Shown: positions 7,922 through 16,549, numbered from the stretch's first letter. The stretch is DNA of 64,000 nt from Anabaena azotica FACHB-119 (GCF_014697625.1 NZ_JACJSG010000029.1:38057-102056), one strand, 5' to 3'. A program made the numbers and translations. Notes: a model not told the origin generated them from the letters alone.

Positions 7922-8359
7922 ATGTTAAGTCCAAGAAGAACTAAATTCCGCAAACAACAGCGCGGGCGGATGACAGGGTTAGCCCATCGGGGTAGTACCC
8001 TGAATTTTGGAGATTTCGCACTCCAAGCCCAAGAACCAGCTTGGATCACCTCTCGGCAAATCGAAGCTTCCCGTCGGGCGATGACTCGTTACATCCGCCG
8101 GGGTGGAAAAATCTGGATTCGCATATTCCCAGACAAACCAGTTACCATGCGTCCTGCGGAAACCCGGATGGGTTCCGGTAAAGGTAATCCAGAGTTTTGG
8201 GTAGCTGTAGTTAAACCAGGTCGGATTTTATTTGAAATCGCTGGTGTTACAGAAGAAATCGCCCGTGAAGCGATGCGTCTAGCGGCTTACAAGCTACCTA
8301 TCAAAACCAAATTTATTGTGCGTCCTCAAATAGAGGAACAGGAACAGGAACAGGAATAG
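7922..8359 (+). CDS. rplP: 50S ribosomal protein L16
   Basis: A 145-residue L16 with start MLSPRRTKFRKQQRGRMTG; it organises the A-site region of 23S rRNA. The conserved MRPAETRMGSGKGNPEFWVAVVKPG segment is present. The last eight residues, EEQEQEQE, are encoded by tandem hexamers GAACAG (8334-8358) and form an acidic tail absent from most L16 proteins. rpmC follows 3 bases later, so the pair is tightly coupled. Confidence 0.96.
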   Translation: MLSPRRTKFRKQQRGRMTGLAHRGSTLNFGDFALQAQEPAWITSRQIEASRRAMTRYIRRGGKIWIRIFPDKPVTMRPAETRMGSGKGNPEFWVAVVKPGRILFEIAGVTEEIAREAMRLAAYKLPIKTKFIVRPQIEEQEQEQE

Positions 8360-8362
8360 GTT

Positions 8363-8584
8363 ATGCCACTTCCCAAAATTTCAGAAGCTAGAGAACTAAG
8401 CGACGAACAATTGGCAGCAGAAATTACTGCTGTTAAGAAACAACTGTTTCAGTTGCGCTTACAAAAAGCAACCAGACAACTAGAAAAGCCTCACCAGTTC
8501 CGCCATGCCCGCCATCGCCTAGCCCAATTGTTAACGGTAGAAGGTGAACGGAAAAGGGCAGCAAGTCAAGCGACTCAAGAATAA
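8363..8584 (+). CDS. rpmC: 50S ribosomal protein L29
   Basis: A 73-residue L29, two helices forming a hairpin (LSDEQLAAEITAVKKQLFQLRLQKATRQLEKPHQ). It binds at the tunnel exit beside L23. It starts 3 bases after rplP and ends 12 bases before rpsQ, inside the compact core of the block. Confidence 0.94.
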   Translation: MPLPKISEARELSDEQLAAEITAVKKQLFQLRLQKATRQLEKPHQFRHARHRLAQLLTVEGERKRAASQATQE

Positions 8585-8596
8585 AAGTAGGAGATT

Positions 8597-8842
8597 ATGG
8601 CAATCAAAGAACGAGTTGGCTTGGTAGTGAGCGATAAGATGCAGAAAACGGTAGTAGTTGCCGTAGAAAACCGCGCTCCCCATCCCAAGTACGGCAAGAT
8701 TGTAGTTAAAACCCGCCGCTATAAAGCACACGACGAAGAAAACAAATGTAAAGTGGGCGATCGCGTGCGGATTACAGAAACCAGACCTTTGAGTAAAACC
8801 AAGCGCTGGCAAGTTGCAGAAATTCTCAACACCAAGGCTTAA
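8597..8842 (+). CDS. rpsQ: 30S ribosomal protein S17
   Basis: An 81-residue S17, an OB-fold primary 16S rRNA binder (VGLVVSDKMQKTVVVAVE; HPKYGKIVVKTRRYKAHDE). Start ATG follows TAGGAG. rplN begins 12 bases after its stop. Confidence 0.95.
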   Translation: MAIKERVGLVVSDKMQKTVVVAVENRAPHPKYGKIVVKTRRYKAHDEENKCKVGDRVRITETRPLSKTKRWQVAEILNTKA

Positions 8843-8854
8843 GGGAGACCAATT

Positions 8855-9223
8855 GTGATTCAACCCCAAACCTATCTCAATGTCGCTGATAATAGCGGCG
8901 CTCGTAAATTGATGTGTATCCGTGTCTTAGGTTCGGGTAACTGTCGTTACGGTTTCATTGGCGACAAGATTATCGCTGTCGTCAAAGATGCTACACCTAA
9001 CATGGCTGTAAAAAAATCCGATGTGGTGGAAGCGGTTATCGTCCGCACCCGCCATCACATCCGGCGCGATAGCGGTATGACAATTCGCTTTGACGATAAC
9101 GCCGCCGTCATCATCAACAAAGATGGTAATCCCAGAGGTACAAGGGTATTCGGCCCTGTGGCACGGGAATTGCGCGACAAAAACTTTACCAAAATCGTTT
9201 CTCTTGCGCCGGAGGTGCTGTAA
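8855..9223 (+). CDS. rplN: 50S ribosomal protein L14
   Basis: A 122-residue L14, normal length, with GTG start (MIQPQTYLNVADNSGARKLMCI) after AAGGGAGA. It lies at the subunit interface beside L19 and is the docking site of RsfS, which is itself encoded at 41238-41693 in this window. Its stop overlaps the rplX start by one base (TAATG). Confidence 0.96.
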   Translation: MIQPQTYLNVADNSGARKLMCIRVLGSGNCRYGFIGDKIIAVVKDATPNMAVKKSDVVEAVIVRTRHHIRRDSGMTIRFDDNAAVIINKDGNPRGTRVFGPVARELRDKNFTKIVSLAPEVL

Positions 9224-9576
9224 TGGCTACCAAGAAGGACACCACCGTTAAATTCCATAAAATGCACGTCAAAACCGGCGACACTGTGCAAGTAATTGCT
9301 GGTAAGGACAAGGGCAAAGTCGGGGAAGTAATTAAAGCACTACCCCAACTGAGTAAAGTCATCGTTAAAGGTGTCAACATTAAGACTAAGCACGTTAAGC
9401 CCCAACAAGAAGGCGAATCTGGCAGAATTGTGTCTCAGGAAGCACCTATTCACAGCTCCAACGTCATGCTTTATTCCACCAAGCAAAACGTCGCTAGTCG
9501 TGTCTGCTACACTTTCACCGCCGAAGGCAAGAAAGTCAGAAAACTCAAGAAAACTGGTGAAATTCTCGATAGCTAG
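9223..9576 (+). CDS. rplX: 50S ribosomal protein L24
   Basis: A 117-residue L24 containing a KOW motif (KTGDTVQVIAGKDKGKVGEV, residues 17-36). It is one of the two 23S rRNA assembly initiators. Start and stop of neighbouring rplN overlap by one base. About 98 bases separate it from rplE, with no S14 gene in or after that gap. Confidence 0.95.
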   Translation: MATKKDTTVKFHKMHVKTGDTVQVIAGKDKGKVGEVIKALPQLSKVIVKGVNIKTKHVKPQQEGESGRIVSQEAPIHSSNVMLYSTKQNVASRVCYTFTAEGKKVRKLKKTGEILDS

Positions 9577-9674
9577 AGAATTAACAGACTTGAGATTTTA
9601 GATACGCAATTAAACTGACAATCTAAAATCAGAATTAAATCCCTGACCAAGCCCAGGGAGAAGGGCAAAAAACT

Positions 9675-10223
9675 ATGGCGACACCAAGACTCAAAACCAT
9701 ATATAACGAGACAATTGTTCCCAAACTGACCCAACAGTTTCAATACACTAACGTACATCAAGTACCCAAGTTGGTAAAGATTACTGTGAACCGGGGTTTG
9801 GGCGAAGCGGCTCAAAATGCTAAAGCCTTAGAAGCATCCTTAACCGAAATTGCCACAATTACTGGTCAAAAGCCAGTAGTGACCAGAGCGAAGAAGGCGA
9901 TCGCCGGCTTTAAAATTCGTCAAGGTATGCCTGTAGGTATCATGGTGACACTGCGAGGCGAAAGGATGTATTCCTTCTTCGACCGCCTGATTAGCTTGGC
10001 ACTACCTAGAATTAGAGACTTCCGTGGTATCAGCCCCAAAAGCTTCGACGGTCGTGGTAACTATACTCTAGGCGTAAGAGAACAGTTAATCTTTCCAGAA
10101 ATCGAATACGACAGCATCGATCAAATCCGTGGTCTTGATATTTCTATCATCACCACAGCGAAAAACGACGAAGAGGGCCGCGCCTTACTCAAAGAATTTG
10201 GAATGCCCTTTCGCGATCAATAA
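9675..10223 (+). CDS. rplE: 50S ribosomal protein L5
   Basis: A 182-residue L5, which binds 5S rRNA and the P-site tRNA. Conserved stretches include VPKLVKITVNRGLGEA and the C-terminal LDISIITTAKNDEEGRALLKEFGMPF. Preceded by GGGAGAAGG. In many bacteria rpsN (S14) follows; here rpsH follows directly after 20 bases. Confidence 0.96.
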   Translation: MATPRLKTIYNETIVPKLTQQFQYTNVHQVPKLVKITVNRGLGEAAQNAKALEASLTEIATITGQKPVVTRAKKAIAGFKIRQGMPVGIMVTLRGERMYSFFDRLISLALPRIRDFRGISPKSFDGRGNYTLGVREQLIFPEIEYDSIDQIRGLDISIITTAKNDEEGRALLKEFGMPFRDQ

Positions 10224-10243
10224 GTTCATCTAAAGAGGGAACG

Positions 10244-10645
10244 ATGGCGGCTAACGACACAATTGCAGATATGCTGACGCGCATCCGCAATGCTAATTTG
10301 GCAAGGCATCAAACTACACTAGTGCCAGCCACAAAAATGACACGTAACATTGCTAGAGTGCTACAAGAAGAAGGCTTCATCTCTGAATTTACAGAAGAAG
10401 GAGATGGCGTAAAACGTAACCTAGTAATCTCCCTGAAATACAAAGGTAAAAATCGTCAACCTCTGATTACTGCTCTCAAGCGTGTCAGTAAGCCCGGTTT
10501 GCGTGTTTACTCCAACAGAAAAGAATTACCAAGAGTATTAGGCGGTATTGGTATCGCTATTATTTCTACATCCAGTGGCATCATGACCGACCGCGAAGCA
10601 CGTCGGCAAAACGTGGGTGGTGAAATACTTTGCTACGTCTGGTAG
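10244..10645 (+). CDS. rpsH: 30S ribosomal protein S8
   Basis: A 133-residue S8 with start MAANDTIADMLTRIRNAN and conserved STSSGIMTDREAR(R) near the end. It is a primary 16S rRNA binder and the autogenous repressor of the spc operon in E. coli. RBS AGAGGGA. STRR DNA follows. Confidence 0.96.
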   Translation: MAANDTIADMLTRIRNANLARHQTTLVPATKMTRNIARVLQEEGFISEFTEEGDGVKRNLVISLKYKGKNRQPLITALKRVSKPGLRVYSNRKELPRVLGGIGIAIISTSSGIMTDREARRQNVGGEILCYVW

Positions 10646-10651
10646 TTAATT

Positions 10652-10731
10652 GGTCATTGGTCATTAGTCATTAGTCATTAGTCATTAGGACAACTGACAA
10701 CTGACAACTGACAACTGACAACTGACAAAGG
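10652..10731. repeat. two abutting STRRs between rpsH and rplF
   Basis: About five copies of GTCATTA/GTCATTG (10652-10688) abut five copies of AACTGAC (10690-10727), giving two different heptamer families in one 96-base spacer. The second family is the same unit seen upstream of rplD. Confidence 0.9.
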
Positions 10732-10741
10732 ATAAAAAATC

Positions 10742-11290
10742 ATGTCTCGTATTGGTAAACGTCCAATTACAGTACCCGCCAAAGTGCAAGTCACCATCGA
10801 CGGCACAAAAGTAGCGGTGAAAGGCCCCAAGGGCGAACTCTCAAGACAACTGCCTGCTAACGTCACAGTTACCCAAGAAGGTGATACTTTACAAGTCACC
10901 CGTCGGGATGATACTCGTACCTCCAGACAACTCCACGGTTTAAGCCGTACTCTGGTTGCCAACATGGTAGAAGGTGTTTCCCAAGGTTTCCAACGTCGCT
11001 TGGAAATTCAAGGTGTAGGTTATCGGGCAGCAGTTCAAGGGCGAAACCTAGTTCTCAACATGGGTTATAGCCATCAAGTGCAAATTGAACCACCAGATGG
11101 GATTCAGTTTGCTGTGGAAAACAACACCAACGTGATAGTCACTGGCTATGACAAAGAAATTGTTGGTAACACAGCAGCAAAAATTCGTGCCGTTCGTCCA
11201 CCAGAACCTTACAAAGGTAAAGGTATTCGTTACGCCGGTGAGGTGGTGAGACGTAAAGCTGGTAAGACTGGTAAGGGTGGTAAGAAGTAA
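10742..11290 (+). CDS. rplF: 50S ribosomal protein L6
   Basis: A 182-residue L6 made of two similar alpha/beta domains, with the signature PPEPYKGKGIRYAGE near the C-terminus; it lies near the GTPase-associated centre. Start MSRIGKRPITVPAKV. rplR begins 2 bases after the stop, so the two are translated together. Confidence 0.96.
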   Translation: MSRIGKRPITVPAKVQVTIDGTKVAVKGPKGELSRQLPANVTVTQEGDTLQVTRRDDTRTSRQLHGLSRTLVANMVEGVSQGFQRRLEIQGVGYRAAVQGRNLVLNMGYSHQVQIEPPDGIQFAVENNTNVIVTGYDKEIVGNTAAKIRAVRPPEPYKGKGIRYAGEVVRRKAGKTGKGGKK

Positions 11291-11292
11291 AC

Positions 11293-11655
11293 ATGAAACT
11301 TACTCGTAGAGAATCAAAACAGCGTCGCCATAGACGCATTCGTGGCAAAGTTTATGGTTCCCCAGAACGTCCACGCTTGGCTGTATTCCGATCTAATGAG
11401 CATATTTACGCTCAAGTAATTGATGATACACAGCATCACACACTGGTAGCAGCATCAACTGTAGAACCAGAAGTAAAGTCTACTTTGTCCTCCGGTGCTA
11501 ACTGTACAGCATCAGCCCAAATCGGTAAATTGATTGCACAGCGATCGCTCGAAAAAGGCATCACCAAAGTAGTATTTGATAGAGGTGGTAACTTATACCA
11601 CGGTCGGATCAAAGCACTAGCCGAAGCAGCACGCGAAGCTGGTTTAGATTTCTAA
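11293..11655 (+). CDS. rplR: 50S ribosomal protein L18
   Basis: A 120-residue L18, a 5S rRNA-binding protein (start MKLTRRESKQRRHRRIRGKV; ends EAAREAGLDF). It begins directly after rplF. A long spacer containing an STRR with an inserted dispersed repeat follows before rpsE. Confidence 0.96.
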   Translation: MKLTRRESKQRRHRRIRGKVYGSPERPRLAVFRSNEHIYAQVIDDTQHHTLVAASTVEPEVKSTLSSGANCTASAQIGKLIAQRSLEKGITKVVFDRGGNLYHGRIKALAEAAREAGLDF

Positions 11656-11690
11656 ATCGTCAAAAGTCCAAAGTCAAAAGTCAAAAGTAA

Positions 11691-11810
11691 TTGACTATTG
11701 ACTATTGACTATTGACTATTGACCCTTACGGGTACTCTTCGAGAACCCCTGCGGGGAACGGTAGTCGCTTATGGGGGAAACCCCCAAGACCGCGCTACCT
11801 CACTATTGAC
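11691..11810. repeat. STRR (TTGACTA)n interrupted by a dispersed repeat
   Basis: Heptamers run from 11691 to 11723, stop, and resume as ACTATTGAC at 11802-11810. Between them is a 77-base element holding three hairpins: CCCTTACGGG; AACCCCTGCGGGG; GGGGGAAACCCCC. The arrangement looks like an insertion of one repeat type into another inside the spc segment of the r-protein block. Confidence 0.8.
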
Positions 11811-11829
11811 TAAATAGAGAGCAGAAATT

Positions 11830-12354
11830 ATGGCAACAGGTCGTCGTAAAACTAACCGCGCAAAAAAAGAAGAAACCAACTGGCAAGAGCGGGTAATTCA
11901 AATCCGACGGGTGAGCAAGGTAGTTAAAGGTGGTAAAAAACTCAGCTTCCGTGCGATCGTGGTAGTTGGTAACGAACGCGGTCAAGTAGGAGTAGGGGTA
12001 GGCAAAGCCTCTGATGTAATTGGCGCAGTAAAAAAAGGTGTAGCCGACGGCAAAAAACACCTAATTGATATCCCCATCACCAAATCTAACTCCATCCCTC
12101 ACCCCATTGATGGTGTAGGTGGCGGTGCTAAAGTGATGATGCGTCCAGCCGCTCCTGGTACTGGTGTAATTGCTGGTGGTGCTGTGCGTACAGTATTAGA
12201 ATTAGCTGGTGTGCGTAACGTACTCGCCAAGCAACTCGGCTCTAACAACCCACTCAACAACGCTAGAGCAGCAGTTAACGCCCTATCTACACTGCGTACC
12301 TTTGCTGAAGTCGCCGAAGACAGAGGCATTGCCATCGAAAAACTCTACATCTAA
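11830..12354 (+). CDS. rpsE: 30S ribosomal protein S5
   Basis: A 174-residue S5 with the dsRNA-binding-like N domain (WQERVIQIRRVSKVVKGGKKLSF) and the S5 C domain (GTGVIAGGAVRTVLELAGV). It helps form the mRNA entry channel and is important for accuracy. RBS GAGAGCAG. rpmD (L30), usual next gene in enterobacteria, is absent; rplO follows. Confidence 0.96.
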   Translation: MATGRRKTNRAKKEETNWQERVIQIRRVSKVVKGGKKLSFRAIVVVGNERGQVGVGVGKASDVIGAVKKGVADGKKHLIDIPITKSNSIPHPIDGVGGGAKVMMRPAAPGTGVIAGGAVRTVLELAGVRNVLAKQLGSNNPLNNARAAVNALSTLRTFAEVAEDRGIAIEKLYI

Positions 12355-12378
12355 GTTGTCATTTATCTGTAGTTCTCA

Positions 12379-12411
12379 AGCAACTGACAACTGACAACTA
12401 ACAACTAACAA
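12379..12411. repeat. (CAACTGA/CAACTAA)n STRR between rpsE and rplO
   Basis: Four copies of a 7-base unit with an internal switch from GACAACT to AACAACT. Confidence 0.8.
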
Positions 12412-12421
12412 ATTTTAGACT

Positions 12422-12868
12422 ATGAGACTCAACGATCTTAAGCCTCAAAAAGGCTCAAAAAAACGCCGCCGCCGTGTAGGTAGAGGTATTGCTGCTGGAC
12501 AAGGCGCTAGCGCTGGTCTAGGTATGAGAGGTCAAAAATCTCGTTCTGGTAGCAGCACTAGACCGGGTTTTGAAGGTGGTCAACAGCCATTGTACCGCCG
12601 GATACCTAAACTGAAGGGCTTTCCTTTAGTTAATCGCAAAGTTTACACTACGATTAATGTAGAGAAGTTAGCCTCACTTCCTGCAAATACAGAAGTAACT
12701 TTGGAGTCTTTAAGAGAAGCAGGTATTTTAACTGCTGCTAAAGGCCCATTGAAAATTTTGGGTAATGGGGAATTGGGCGTAGCGCTCAACGTCAAAGCGG
12801 CAGCTTTCACAGGTCAAGCTCGTAGCAAAATTGAGGCTGCTGGAGGCAGTTGTGAAGTTTTAGGGTGA
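12422..12868 (+). CDS. rplO: 50S ribosomal protein L15
   Basis: A 148-residue L15 with its glycine/arginine-rich N-terminal extension (GRGIAAGQGASAGLGMRGQKSR) that threads into 23S rRNA, followed by the globular domain. Start MRLNDLKPQKGSKK. secY follows after 70 bases, matching the usual spc order. Confidence 0.96.
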   Translation: MRLNDLKPQKGSKKRRRRVGRGIAAGQGASAGLGMRGQKSRSGSSTRPGFEGGQQPLYRRIPKLKGFPLVNRKVYTTINVEKLASLPANTEVTLESLREAGILTAAKGPLKILGNGELGVALNVKAAAFTGQARSKIEAAGGSCEVLG

Positions 12869-12938
12869 AGCCTAACAGCGCACTTGCAAGCTAGCTAACT
12901 CGCTTCCAGCGCCTGCTTAACGATAAAGGTAGCACTCT

Positions 12939-14252
12939 ATGATCAGTCGAGATAAAGCCCCAACGGCTCAAGAAACTTTTATGCAGATGGCACAAGCAGC
13001 CGGACTGAGAGGTAGGCTGCTTGTAACTGTCGGTATTTTAATTTTGGTTCGCCTGGGTATCTTTTTACCAGTCCCAGGAATTGATAGACCTAGATTTGCC
13101 GAAGCCATTTCGGGCAATAATTCCATATTCGGTTTATTGGATATATTCTCCGGGCGGGGACTTTCAACTTTGGGAGTCTTTGCTTTAGGGATTCTGCCCT
13201 TTATTAATGCGTCCATTATCATCCAATTGCTGACGGCAGCAATACCATCTTTAGAAAATTTACAGAAAAATGAGGGCGAAGCTGGTCGCCGGAAAATCTC
13301 CCAAATTACTCGCTATGTAACTGTGGGTTGGGCAATAGTTCAGAGTACAGCTTTCTCGGCTTTATTCCTGCAACAATTTGCCTTAAAGCCAGGGCCAATA
13401 TTTGTAGCAGAAACGGCGATCGCACTCACGGCTGGTTCTATGTTCGTTATGTGGGCATCGGAACTGATCACTGAACGTGGTATTGGTAACGGTGCATCTT
13501 TGTTGATTTTTGTCAATATCGTTGCTTCCTTACCGAAATCTTTGGGTGACACCATCGATTTAGTACAGGTCGGCGGTAGAGAAATTGTTGGTCGCGTCAT
13601 CGTGCTAGTGCTGGTATTTCTAGCCACAATTGTCGGTATCGTCTTCGTGCAAGAAGGTATCCGCCGCATCCCCATCATTTCTGCTCGTCGTCAAGTTGGT
13701 CGTCGGGTGTTAGCAGAACAACGTAGCTACCTACCCTTACGCCTCATTTCCGGTGGTGTGATGCCAATCATTTTTGCCGCAGCCATCCTCAGCTTGCCAC
13801 TTTTGATTGCTAACTTCACCAAAAACCCAGATTTGGCGAACATCGTCAATACCTACCTCAGCCCAGGTGGTTCTGGTTCTTGGGTGTACGCTTTGGTGTA
13901 CTTAATTTCCATTGTTTTCTTTAGCTACTTCTACTCGTCTTTGATTGTTAACCCTGTGGATGTCGCCCAGAACTTGAAAAAAATGGGTTCTAGTATTCCA
14001 GGTATTCGTCCAGGGAAAGCGACTAGCGAATATATCGAGCGAGTAATTAACAGACTAACTTTCTTGGGTGCAATCTTTTTGGGCTTGGTGGCAATTATCC
14101 CTACTGCTGTAGAAAGAGCTTTAGGTGTACCAACATTTAGAGGATTAGGTGCAACTTCTTTACTGATTCTCGTTGGTGTGGCGATTGAAACAGCAAAACA
14201 AGTCCAAACTTACGTAATTTCTCAGCGTTATGAAGGAATGGTGAAACAATAG
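12939..14252 (+). CDS. secY: Sec translocon channel subunit SecY
   Basis: A 437-residue polytopic protein with about ten hydrophobic segments, normal for SecY. It forms the protein-conducting channel with SecE and SecG in the plasma and thylakoid membranes; secG is at 28625 in this window. The plug region (FSGRGLSTLGVFALGILPFINASIII) and the C-terminal cytoplasmic loop (FNPVD-type NPVDVAQNLKKMG) are recognisable. Its stop overlaps the adk start by one base. Confidence 0.96.
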   Translation: MISRDKAPTAQETFMQMAQAAGLRGRLLVTVGILILVRLGIFLPVPGIDRPRFAEAISGNNSIFGLLDIFSGRGLSTLGVFALGILPFINASIIIQLLTAAIPSLENLQKNEGEAGRRKISQITRYVTVGWAIVQSTAFSALFLQQFALKPGPIFVAETAIALTAGSMFVMWASELITERGIGNGASLLIFVNIVASLPKSLGDTIDLVQVGGREIVGRVIVLVLVFLATIVGIVFVQEGIRRIPIISARRQVGRRVLAEQRSYLPLRLISGGVMPIIFAAAILSLPLLIANFTKNPDLANIVNTYLSPGGSGSWVYALVYLISIVFFSYFYSSLIVNPVDVAQNLKKMGSSIPGIRPGKATSEYIERVINRLTFLGAIFLGLVAIIPTAVERALGVPTFRGLGATSLLILVGVAIETAKQVQTYVISQRYEGMVKQ

Positions 14253-14806
14253 TGACGCGACTAATCTTCTTGGGGCCGCCTGGTGCTGGTAAAGGAACAC
14301 AAGCTCAAATTTTGGCACAGCATCTAAATATTCCCCATATTTCCACTGGGGACATTTTGCGCCAAGCCATGAAAGAGCAAACTCCTTTAGGAATCAAAGC
14401 TCAAAGCTATGTTGATAGCGGTGAGTTGGTTCCTGACCAGTTAGTGCAAGACTTGGTAGAGGAACGGCTGGGACAAGCAGATGCAACATCTGGCTGGATA
14501 TTAGACGGTTTCCCCCGCAAAGTCACACAAGCGGCGTTTCTAGAGGAATTGCTGCAAAAAACTGGTCAAGGTGGCGAAAGGGTAGTCAATTTAGATGCGC
14601 CAGATGAAGTTGTAGTGACACGTTTATTGTCCAGAGGACGCAAAGACGATACTGAAGAAGTAATTCGTCGCCGTTTGGAAATTTACCGTAACGACACCGC
14701 ACCCTTGATTGATTATTATAGCGATCGCCAAAAACTCGTCACCATCAACGGCGACCAATCCCAAGAAGAAGTCACCCACGAATTGAAGCACACTTTAGCT
14801 TCATAA
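14252..14806 (+). CDS. adk: adenylate kinase
   Basis: A 184-residue enzyme interconverting ATP + AMP and 2 ADP. The P-loop GPPGAGKGTQ is at residues 7-16, and the AMP-binding DGFPRK segment is present. The LID region is short (SRGRKDDTEEVIRRR), so this is the short, zinc-free form. GTG start, overlapping secY by one base, so translationally coupled. In many bacteria map (methionine aminopeptidase) follows; it is missing here. Confidence 0.96.
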   Translation: MTRLIFLGPPGAGKGTQAQILAQHLNIPHISTGDILRQAMKEQTPLGIKAQSYVDSGELVPDQLVQDLVEERLGQADATSGWILDGFPRKVTQAAFLEELLQKTGQGGERVVNLDAPDEVVVTRLLSRGRKDDTEEVIRRRLEIYRNDTAPLIDYYSDRQKLVTINGDQSQEEVTHELKHTLAS

Positions 14807-14854
14807 CAATAGAGACTAGGGGATAAAGGCTAGAGACTAAAGGATTTTGCTCAA

Positions 14855-14888
14855 TTCCCAGTCCCCGTCCCCAATCCCCAGTCCCTAA
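14855..14888. repeat. degenerate (CCCCAGT)n STRR between adk and infA
   Basis: Imperfect copies of CCCCAGT/CCCCAAT; clean copies of the same unit occur at 52640-52663. Confidence 0.75.
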
Positions 14889-14993
14889 TTTAGCTAAGAT
14901 ATATTAATAAACGGTTGATATATTTCTTAAAATATGTTCTCTTGCAGATGAGTGCTGCATCCGAACAAAAAATTGTTGAATTGAGGAAAAAAC

Positions 14994-15218
14994 TTGTCTA
15001 AACAAGATTTGATTGAAATGGAAGGAACCGTTACCGAGTCCTTGCCTAATGCGATGTTTCGGGTTGACCTGGATAACGGCTTCAACGTCTTAGCACACAT
15101 CTCTGGCAAGATTCGCCGTAACTACATCAAGATTTTGCCTGGCGATCGCGTCAAAGTAGAACTGACCCCTTACGACTTAACAAAAGGTAGAATCACTTAC
15201 CGATTGCGTAAGAAGTAA
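14994..15218 (+). CDS. infA: translation initiation factor IF-1
   Basis: A 74-residue IF-1, single OB-fold ([49 protein letters not shown]). It blocks the A site during initiation. The start is TTG: the frame upstream has no ATG or GTG in a suitable place, the family begins with (M)SKQD/AKED, and GAGG at 14982-14985 is well spaced. Confidence 0.93.
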
Positions 15219-15369
15219 ACAAAGCCAATTACAGGTAAATCAGGTACAAATTGAGTGAACAAACACATTCACTAAGCTACTTTTCACCCTATCCCCTGTC
15301 CCCTCTTCCCTATATATCTAAGGAAGTTTACCATAAAACAAATTATTTGGGTGTACCCCATTTACTTAA

Positions 15370-15399
15370 TTGCATAAAAATTCCTAGAAATGCTATAAT
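15370..15399 (+). promoter_or_regulatory. sigma-70-like promoter upstream of rpmJ
   Basis: TTGCAT (15370-15375), 18 bases, TGCTATAAT with an extended -10 and a perfect TATAAT at 15394-15399. Predicted start near 15406, 22 bases before the rpmJ ATG. It would give the alpha-operon half of the block its own transcription. Confidence 0.6.
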
Positions 15400-15427
15400 C
15401 TAACATTTGGAGTCAATTTTTAAAGGC

Positions 15428-15541
15428 ATGAAAGTTAGAGCCTCGGTCAAAAAGATTTGTGAAAAGTGTAACGTGATCCGCCGTCGTGGGCGCGTTATGG
15501 TGATTTGCGTCAACCCCAAGCACAAGCAACGTCAAGGATAA
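15428..15541 (+). CDS. rpmJ: 50S ribosomal protein L36
   Basis: A 37-residue protein, the smallest ribosomal protein (MKVRASVKKICEKCNVIRRR; ends HKQRQG). The zinc ribbon ligands C11, C14, C27 and H32 are all present, so this is the zinc-containing form. It sits between infA and rpsM, the conserved position, and is preceded by a good promoter and by AAAGG. Confidence 0.95.
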   Translation: MKVRASVKKICEKCNVIRRRGRVMVICVNPKHKQRQG

Positions 15542-15656
15542 AATTACCGTGGGCGTTGAGTATTGACGCTAACCCACATCACCACCAGCTAAAATACTGA
15601 CGCGATTGACCGCGTTTTTCCATCAGTAACTGCGACAACAATAGGGAGTATTCATC

Positions 15657-16037
15657 GTGGCACGTATTGCCGGAGTAGACCTTCCACGGGACAAACGTGT
15701 AGAAATTGGTCTGACCTATATCTACGGAATTGGGCTATCAAGGTCACAAGAAATCCTAGCGGCTACAGGGGTTAACCCAGACACCCGCGTTAAAGACCTC
15801 AGCGATGCCGACGTAGCAGCCCTGCGAGGCGAAGTAGAAAGCAACTATCAAGTTGAAGGTGACTTGCGGCGCTTGGAAGCAATGAACATCAAGCGCTTAA
15901 TTGACATTGGTACATACAGAGGTCGTCGTCATCGGATGGGCTTACCAGTAAGAGGGCAAAGAACTCGTACTAATGCTAGAACCCGTCGCGGTAGAAGACA
16001 GACAGTAGCCGGTAAGAAGAAGGCTCCAGGGAAGTAA
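15657..16037 (+). CDS. rpsM: 30S ribosomal protein S13
   Basis: A 126-residue S13 with helix-two-turn-helix region (YIYGIGLSRSQEILAATGV) and basic C-terminal tail (RGQRTRTNARTRRGRRQTV) that reaches the P-site tRNA. It forms the 30S head bridge to L5. GTG start after ATAGGGAG. rpsK follows after 54 bases. Confidence 0.96.
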   Translation: MARIAGVDLPRDKRVEIGLTYIYGIGLSRSQEILAATGVNPDTRVKDLSDADVAALRGEVESNYQVEGDLRRLEAMNIKRLIDIGTYRGRRHRMGLPVRGQRTRTNARTRRGRRQTVAGKKKAPGK

Positions 16038-16091
16038 TATTTCTCGGCTGGCTACAACTAGCAAGTTTTACCTTAGATTAACTGAAATAAT

Positions 16092-16487
16092 ATGGCAAGA
16101 CAACCAACAAAGAAAACTGGGAGTAAGAAGCAGAAACGGAACGTTCCTAACGGAATGGCTTATATCCAATCTACTTTCAACAATAGCATTGTCACCATCA
16201 CCGATCAAAACGGAGATGTAATTTCCTGGGCTAGTGCTGGTTCTAGCGGTTTCAAAGGTGCGAAAAAAGGAACTCCCTTTGCCGCCCAAACCGCAGCTGA
16301 GAGCGCAGCTAGACGCGCAATAGACCAAGGAATGCGCCAAATTGAAGTCATGGTAAGTGGTCCAGGCGCAGGTAGAGAAACTGCGATTCGGGCGTTGCAA
16401 GGTGCTGGGCTAGAAATTACCCTCATCCGCGATATTACCCCCATTCCTCATAATGGTTGCCGTCCACCCAAGCGCCGCCGCGTATAG
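16092..16487 (+). CDS. rpsK: 30S ribosomal protein S11
   Basis: A 131-residue S11 on the 30S platform near the mRNA exit (TFNNSIVTITDQNGDVISWASAG; ends ITPIPHNGCRPPKRRRV, a near-invariant C-terminus). In enterobacteria rpsD (S4) follows; here rpoA follows directly, the cyanobacterial order. Confidence 0.96.
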   Translation: MARQPTKKTGSKKQKRNVPNGMAYIQSTFNNSIVTITDQNGDVISWASAGSSGFKGAKKGTPFAAQTAAESAARRAIDQGMRQIEVMVSGPGAGRETAIRALQGAGLEITLIRDITPIPHNGCRPPKRRRV

Positions 16488-16549
16488 GTCAAAATTCCCT
16501 AGCAATTAGAGTAAGAGAACTTCCGACGGCTGGGACGACAATTAAGCGT

